A stretch of 64,000 bases of DNA from Prunella strophiata (Eukaryota; Chordata; Aves; Passeriformes; Prunellidae), in NCBI GenBank assembly GCA_036583965.1, contig JAZBQD010000030.1, positions 107,854,662 through 107,918,661 on the forward strand, read 5' to 3'. The number at the start of each line of letters is the position of its first letter. Positions within the stretch are counted from its first letter, which is position 1. Of the stretch, positions 52,601-61,600 are shown piece after piece. The notes under the pieces are model-generated. The model ran no database searches. It was not told the origin of the DNA and saw only the letters and a program-made list of their open reading frames with translations. The position numbers and the translations under genes were made by a program.

Positions 52601-55600
52601 ACTATGTAACTCGTAATTAAGGTCAGTGGTGTAGAAAGTTCATCTTTTTCTTAAGACTTCTGCTGTATTTGTAGTTAGCTTTAAATGTGAATGCTGAAAT
52701 TCAGTTTTGTAGAAGGCATGTAAGAAACCACCCATGCTAAGTCAGACTGCAGGTCTGTAGCTCACTGTTTTGATGATGAAGGAATAGAACTCAGTATTGT
52801 AAAGTTGTAATTCCCCAGACTTCTTAATCTATTTCTCTTTCTGTGATGGATGGTTAAAATTGCATGCAAAATTCAGGATGGCTTAATGATGAACTTACTC
52901 ATTTTAGCATTTGACTTTTTTTTATTATTGTGTTTATTTCTGTCACTAGCAGTTGGCCTTCTTACTGTTCAGGATCATGTGTGATTCTTTACCAGTACAT
53001 ATCTCTCTACATTGTCATTGCAAATTCTCTTTATTTTGAAAGCTGACCATTTGCCTTTAGCTTTCAGTTAGGAATTAAAATACGGGGAAAAATTATAAAA
53101 ACTTATTTTATTGTGGTAATTTTTCAACTTCAATTGACCTAATGTATGAATAAGAATAATTTGTAAAGTGAACATCTTAGGTTTCATGGGTACAAATGTG
53201 TGACTAGAAGTGAGTTGAAATACTGCAAGGTAAAATGATAGCACTGATTTTACCTTAGATGCAATGGGTAATTAAATGACAGATACAGACCAGAAGCAAC
53301 ATGAGTTACCATTCATTCCTGATATTATGTATTATCCTGAAGTATTTCTGTGTTTTTTGAACTCTGCTGGATTTGCATAATGTTACTTATTAGTAAAAAT
53401 GTAGTTTAGGGAGAAGAAAACTGATAGTAACTAAACCATGAATTTGTGTATGGTGAATTAACAGCCTTTCTATATTTTTGTGTAAGCTATTTATTGGATG
53501 AATGAATACTGCTGTTGGTTGAAGTGTTTCTAAATATTTATTTATTCAGCCTTTGAATGCTTGATTGCATATCAGGGAAACAAGCCCTTCAGGGTTACAC
53601 TGGAATAGATGTGGCTTTTTAAATTTATTCATCACTTCTTTATCTTTAAAAACAAAAAGTTGCTTCAAGGATGTATCAACTGGTTGTCTCTCAAGCATTG
53701 CTGGTACATTGCTAGAGATTTGTTTGTAGATTATATTTAGAACACAGTGTCAAACCCAGTCATAAACATTGAAAGAGGTTTTATGAAGATGGTGATTCAG
53801 GTTTTTTTAGATAGAAAATAAAAAGGCTTTTTGTTTGGTTTTTTTTTCTGAATTGGCATCTGTTTTAAACTATCATCTTTAGGTGTGATACAGTATTTGT
53901 GTTTATCACTCTGATTCTTGATCATAAAAATACAGTGTGCAGATACTGTAATGTAGCTGTAGGAAGGCTGCAGTTAAAAAGAGTTCAGTTCTTTTACTGC
54001 TTCCACACTACAGCACATGTCAAACATACAAAGTTAAACACATTCCTACTTTTCTCATACAATTCACCTGTTCATTTCTAGGTACGAGTGTGAGGAATCC
54101 TTCACAACTCTGAATGTAGATATAAGGAATCACCAAAACCTTCTTGATTCTTTGGAGCAGTACGTCAAAGGAGATTTATTGGAAGGTGCAAATGCATATC
54201 ATTGTGAAAAATGCAACAAAAAGGTAATGATTGCTTATATATTAAATTTGTGTACAGCTGTGATGTTACAGCTGTGCTAAGTTTAGTCTTAGCTCATGTT
54301 TGGGGAGAAAAGTCATCCTTTCATTACTCAGTTTGTATTTGGTGAGATTATATGAATGGAAATCTGAGAGCTGGTAACTGTTCATGTCCTTTTTAGGTGG
54401 ATACAGTGAAACGCTTGTTGATTAAGAAGTTGCCTCCAGTTCTTGCAATCCAGTTGAAACGATTTGATTATGACTGGGAAAGGGAATGTGCAATCAAATT
54501 CAATGATTATTTTGAATTTCCACGAGAACTGGATATGGAGCCTTACACAGTGGCAGGTGTAGCAAAATTGGAAGGGGATGATGTGAATCCTGAAAATCAG
54601 ATCATACAAAATGAGCAGTCGGAAAATGAACACTCTGGGAGCACAAAATACAGACTTGTGGGTGTACTTGTGCACAGCGGCCAGGCCAGCGGCGGACATT
54701 ACTACTCTTACATTATCCAGAGGAATGGTGGAGATGGTGAGAAGAACCGGTGGTACAAATTTGATGATGGAGATGTGACAGAGTGTAAAATGGATGACGA
54801 CGAAGAGATGAAAAATCAGTGTTTTGGGGGAGAGTACATGGGTGAAGTGTTCGATCACATGATGAAGCGAATGTCCTACAGGCGCCAGAAGAGGTGGTGG
54901 AATGCTTACATTCTTTTTTATGAACGCATGGACACGATAGACAAAGACAATGAACTAATAAAATATATTTCAGAAATCTCTATCACCACTAAACCCCACC
55001 AGATTAAAATGCCCTCAGCCATCGAGCGAAGCGTGCGCAAGCAGAACGTGCAGTTCATGCACAATCGGATGCAGTACAGCCTGGAATATTTCCAGTTCAT
55101 AAAGAAGTTGCTTACTTGTAACAGTGTCTACCTAAACCCTCCTCCAGGTTAGTATGGTAGTGTGATAATTATGGATTCATTTTTAACAAAAAGAGTTTTG
55201 GCTTGTGTGGCCAAGGATTTATCTAGCCATTGAAAATTTGGTGTGTTCTGCTTTGAATACTCTTGTCCTTCTGCAGTTAAACGCCTCTTGTTGAGTTGTT
55301 CATCAGTGATAACTTGCCAGAATATTTAGCAAAAAATACTTTGATGAACTATCAGCTATTAGTCAGTTGCTGTTCTAAATCAAGTTAAAATACTGAAGTT
55401 TGAGGGCTCTTTTGTTGAAAACAGTTCTCAAAGGTGAGATGCTGAATTTGTAAAAGACATATGTTGGCCTCCAGGTACCTGTATTAAAGCTTACATTTTC
55501 AAATGATACATTATAGAAGCTAGAGGCTATTTTGATCAAGTTTTTTCTAAAATTGGAACACCATATCAGACAAAACAGTAATCTGAAATTAGTTAAATTA

Positions 55601-58600
55601 TTAAAAATTGCTTTTACTTTGTCTACATGTGAGTATTCTGATTTTTCTTTAGGACAAGATCATCTGTTGCCTGAAGCAGAAGAAATAACTATGATTAGTA
55701 TTCAGCTTGCTGCTAGATTTCTCTTCACCACAGGATTTCATACAAAGAAAATAGTCCGTGGCCCTGCTAGTGATTGGTATTTTGTCTTTTAACAACAATT
55801 ACAGTTTTGGAAGTTTGATGTCTCTTAAAAGATCCTGTTTAGATTCATGGTGAAGGTGCACGTGAAAAGGGGGGAAAATTTGAATAGAAAATACTGGGAA
55901 GAATTTGAGCCTTAAAATATCCTGCTGATCTGAATAGCTTCAAATTTAATTTTCGAACATAGCTTAACTCTGTCTTTTTGTCTGCCTTTTAAAAAGAATA
56001 AAAGAATGGAAGCTGTCACTAGCACAGAACTAACAGGTTACGTTTTCTGACAAATTCAGAATGTTTTTTACATTGTTTTAATAGTTTTAAACAAAGCTCT
56101 TTAAAAGCCATTGTTGCAGCTTATATTTGAATTCTGTTTGTAAAACATGTATAATAGTCTCTGAGACACTGTTGGCAGAGTACTTTATGTGCATTGCTAC
56201 AGGGCCTGTACAAATCTACACTGTGACAAGCAGTCCCATCTTACTCGTTTCAGTCCTTCAGCTGGGTTATTCTCTGCTGGGGAGAGGAGTGTGGGTTACT
56301 GCTGGTCAAATTGGAGAGAAAATCTGGTATTCATGGCTAGTAATTTGCCAGCTACTAGTAAGTAGTTGTGTAATAATGGCAAATTCATACCCCCAGCAGC
56401 AACTTCCAGAGTAGCTTAAGTTAGTCCTTTTAATTCAAGAGATCAAGAAGAGTTCAAATACTCCTGCTGAAAGGACAGAGTAATGCAAGGCTCTCTCTGA
56501 AACAGATATTTAGTCTTTGGGTATTGGTTTTTAATTTTGTCGGGTTTTCTAAGATCTCTAAATGAGACTATAAATTCTGGTTAGATTACATATTTAGTTG
56601 TGTGTTGTATACACAGGTTATGAAATCCACCTGTGTTCTCTGCTGCTCACTCTCTCCCCCAGTTCCAGTACAGAGACAATGGTTGCTGCCAAAATAGGAC
56701 CTGCTTTGAGGAGTAGTTAGGGGGTGTGATGCTGTCTTAGTTCTTACAGGTGATAGAAGTAAAATGCTACAGTTGTGTTAGGTTTGTAATTGAAGGATAT
56801 CTTCAATTTCTGATTGCTCATAAGAGTATCACTATAGGAACTACAAATTATCTGATTAGAATAATTTTGTGAACAAAAATATTTGGGGATCACCTTTAAC
56901 ACATATTTTCTTCAAACTCTGCAAAAGAAGATGTCTGCCAGAATTCATTAATGTCTGCATTTGGTCATAAGTGTGCCAGTCTCCTATTTCAGGTATGATG
57001 CCCTGTGCATCCTGCTCCGTCACAGCAAGAATGTACGATTTTGGTTTGCACACAACGTCCTGTTCAATGTTTCAAACCGCTTCTCTGAGTATCTCCTGGA
57101 ATGCCCCAGTGCAGAAGTGAGGGGTGCATTTGCAAAACTTATAGTATTTATTGCACATTTTTCATTGCAAGACGGACCATGTCAATCACCTTTTGCCTCT
57201 CCTGGACCTTCCAGTCAGGTATTTAATTTTCTAATGAAAAGCTTTTGAAACTTATTCTTACTTCTACATTATAAGCATTTAATGTAAACTCTGGAGCAGA
57301 TGCGTCAGTGTTAGCTGGAAAGCTGTACAGCCCATTTTGCACTATGAAACAGGATGTAACTCAAGCCAGTTAGAGAGTAGCTGTCACAGGGCTCAGTTTC
57401 CCCTCATTTGTAAATCTCTGTGAAGGCTCAGTGAGGGCTTTGAGCTCGGAGTGTGAAATCTGGAGAAAAAAAAAAAAAAAAGCAGTGGCTATTTTAGTGA
57501 AGTAATATCTAGGGAAGTGAACCCTTGTTTTTATTTAGAACTGCAAAACAAGCAAAGACACCCCCACAAACAAACAAACACACTAACCTGAAAACCTGCA
57601 GGAGTTCCCTAAGTTTTAATCCTGTGTATCTTGCATACGTGAAATTGTCAAAAATCGTAACTTAGTGTCGGAGTAGACAGTGAATTGCCTGATTTTACAC
57701 ACAAGCAACAAAAAAAAGCCTACATCTTATTGTGATACTTGTGATAACAGTGTTAAAAAGATCAACTTCTTTGAGCCTTCGCTTTGTCATGTTTTGATGT
57801 CTCATGCTTACATGGTCCCATTTACCTTCTTAGAATGTTTTCACTACTGTGTCCAGCAAAAGAATTTGTTAAGAATTAAGTTGAAGCTCCATAGGCTTAG
57901 GAAGTGTTCTGTATTGCAAGGTATTTGAGATATACCTGTAAAGGTGATTTGGTTGTCTTAGTCTACGAAGTTAATAGTGAATTGCATGTGTGTTTCTTGA
58001 GTATTTAGGCCTATCTGCTATTGGAAAAAAAGCCCAGTTAGAAGTTTCTGTAGCTATAATTTCTTGGACTTACACAGTATTGAGTGATGGGAGTCTTACT
58101 CCCTGTCTGTGTCTTTTTGTCTGTGTGAGACACTCAGGACTGACCAGCTGCAGGTACTTTGGAGCTTGTATAAACCCCATACCTTTTAACCAGTTCTGTT
58201 TTCTGTCATAGTAAAAAGTAGAAACTAAATAAAGATATGATAGATTCAGCCACTAACATAGAACTTGTTTCTTTCTGTAGGCTTATGATAACTTAAGTTT
58301 AAGTGATCACTTACTGAGGGCGGTACTGAATCTTCTAAGAAGGGAGGTATCCGAGCACGGGCGCCACTTGCAGCAGTATTTCAACCTGTTTGTGATGTAT
58401 GCCAATCTAGGTAAGCAAATTGCTTTTACTGACAGCACTGTCATAAACTGAGGCTTTATTGATGATCCAGTTACTGAGATAACAGCAGGAGGATCCAGTT
58501 TTCCATCCTTAGGCAGAGTGTTGTAGTTATGTGTCATATAAATGCTCCCTAGCATCTGTGTTCCTCCTCTTTGGAGTTTGGGGCTTCAGTCTCCCTATCA

Positions 58601-61600
58601 TCCATGAGAAGCTTGGAGCTGTAAAACAGTGTCCTGCTGAGAGAGGGTGGGGGTGAAACATTATAAAATACTATAGACTGTTGCTGTTTATCAGCTCATG
58701 CAGGAAGTAGACAATTTTAAAGGAATTTAATTTCCTATCTCTAAAATTAATCTAGACAATTGTGTTAATTTAATTACACCTGTAATGTCTATTGCTTTCA
58801 TATGCTTTGCCTACCAAAGCATTCTCTGTCAGTCAGGTTTCTGTCACTGGCACCAGAGTAGAATTAGTGTCATGGCAGAGAAGAGAGATGCAATTCTTCT
58901 GCTCCAGCTTCTCTTTTCTTCTTGACTAGCTTTTCATAGTCAGTGCAGTTCAGGCCTCTGAGTAGGAGAGCACTTCAGAGGCCAGATAGGAAAATAAATT
59001 TTTTTTATGGGTCTGATCATTATCACAATCTACCCTGCAGAGATAAACCTTGAAATACTAATACAGTAAGCAATTGTCCTTGTCTTACTACTGTTACCTG
59101 AAGGCTTCTGTATGAGTGGTAGAGTCCATTCAGCAAAAACCACAATAACATCATTCCTGCATTCTGTGGAAAATATTAAACTGTCTGACATTTTGAGAAA
59201 TCAAATAGTAGATTGCTCACATGAAAGCAAGTGAGAGGTCAGTTCTACAGAGGATGCAACTACAAAACTATCTAGCATAATCAGAAAAAATGCCATAAAA
59301 AAGCCATTTATACCCCTCCTTATCAGAAAAATGGAAGGTAAGGCCCAGTTGTATTTCAGAATAAGAACGACTTGGAAATGTATGAAAAATCATTACTTTT
59401 AAGCAAAATAAGAAACAGAATGCAAGAAGGGATATAGTGAATTTCCTGGTGAGTACTTGTGTAGTATGTGCATGGTATTCTTGCAGTAAATCCAGGTGTA
59501 GGTTTGGATTTTTGGTTGGTTGGGGTTTTGGAGGTTTTCTTATTTATTTTGTCACTTAATTTACATTTATTACATCGTGTGGCACAGTTTAAAAATGTCT
59601 TAAGTTTGTGATTGATGTGTCTAGGACATGATAGAAAAACAACAAAATACATTGTGGGGGTTGTTTTTCCTATCCTAGGCCTCACAATAAAAGGATTAAT
59701 TTATTGTCCAAAAGACTTCTCTGAGGCTTCACTATTAACACAGATGCTACTTGTGCATTGCTTAAGTGCTAATGAGCACTGTGAAGAAATAGTAGTAATT
59801 TACAACTCTCCTTCAGTGTGATTTTTCAGCTGTATATAATTTTCTTGTGCATCTTTATTGATTTGATTATTTTTTCCCCAGAAGGTATAAATGAGGGTTT
59901 AATAGAACCCAAGAACTAAAATGTTGCGGAAAAAAAAAAAAAAAATTGTTTTTTTCTTCCTCCCTGCCCCATAAAGGTGTAGCAGAGAAGACACAACTTC
60001 TGAAACTAAATGTTCCTGCAACCTTCATGCTTGTGGCTCTGGATGAAGGTCCAGGCCCTCCAATTAAGTACCAGTATGCTGAGCTGGGGAAGCTGTACAC
60101 TGTGGTGTCACAGCTGATCCGCTGTTGCAACGTCTCATCGCGGATGCAGTCTTCTATCAATGGTACCATGAATTTTAAGTTTGCTTTAGATCCATTGACT
60201 AAACCAGTAAATGTCTTTTTGTGCATGTTTAGCTATTATTTATAAAGTGGGTCAGCTGGAAAAATGTTTTCCTTTTATGTTTAGCAGCTCCTTTCATTTA
60301 AAGAAACAAATCTGTTTGTCGTAAGCAAAACTGATTTGTTGTACTAAAAAGACCAAAACAGAAATCTGTTCTGTATTTTATGCTGCTTGGCTTATGCCTT
60401 AAAAATACAGGGAAATAATCAGTAAAGTAGGAGGCTGTTCATTACAAAATAGTAATACTTTTAGAATCGTCTAAAAAGAAAGAGAGTTGTAAAGAGTTGT
60501 AAAAGATGTTTTTATCCATTGTAAAGAGTTGTCCAAAGATGTTTTTATCCTGAGTAGGCGATGAAAAACAGACTATAAAAATAATCTGTATAGGAAAAGC
60601 ACCACAGCAGGTTTTGAGATAACTGATAGTGCTTAGCACTGAAGAGATGTTGCATTGTTTTGGGCAGCTCTTGAATATGTTTTGATGCTCGTTCACACTC
60701 AAGACACCAAACAGAAGCCAGCACTTCAATTTATAAAGGATAAAAATCAGTTAGAAATTGATTAACCTACAGTGTAAATCATTAACATTCCCAGTAGCTG
60801 AATAGAGTGCAGTTATTTTTGAGGAATGGTGACAGGATATTGGGCCATGTGGACTTTATAGCCTGTATCTGTACACGTTCTGCTAAGCATATTTTAGAAA
60901 ACCTAATTAGAAATCTGTAGAGAAGCTATTTAATGGGAAACTCATTACAGCTTGATGTGTCAGGCTATAAAGTCAATAGGCTAGACTGTGCTATAGTGAG
61001 ATTAATGAACTGAAAATTTTACTGTGCTGTAATAAGCTTCAGAATCATATGGCAATTTTGGTTGGGTTTTTTTCCAGTGCATTACTTGAAGCTTAAACTG
61101 AAAAGATACTCTACCTGTGAAAAACAGTTGTATATTCCATATATTCATAATATTGTACTAAAAAAGATTATTTATATGAAATTTACTTAGACTACTAATT
61201 ATGATTACTGCTTGCATAATAAAGTTATTTTTTGCTTCAGCTTTATGAAACTAGAAAAGTTCTCCCTATTCTTCTGGGCATCTTCAAACAATAACTCAAA
61301 ATGCTGCTAAATTAAGAAACATCAGGAGCAAATCAACATTCTTTTCACTACACAAAATGAAGCTGACTAAATAAGATACATTAATTACAAAAGTATATTT
61401 ATTCTGTACACTCCAGAGATTCAAGTGGGACTGTTCTAACATAGATACTCCTCTGAACACTTTTGCATTGTCTTGTGAAGTAAACAGACATTGTGTCCTT
61501 AAAATATGACTTGGGCTGTGTTACACAAGCAGTGAAGTAGGTAAATGCAGGAGATAAGAGGATTTCTCTGAGAAATCTCAGTGATTTCTCCTCTTGCATG

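Noticed and set aside
54382..54858. 158-codon minus-strand open frame
   Set aside because: A shadow of the conserved USP9X exon 32 on the opposite strand.
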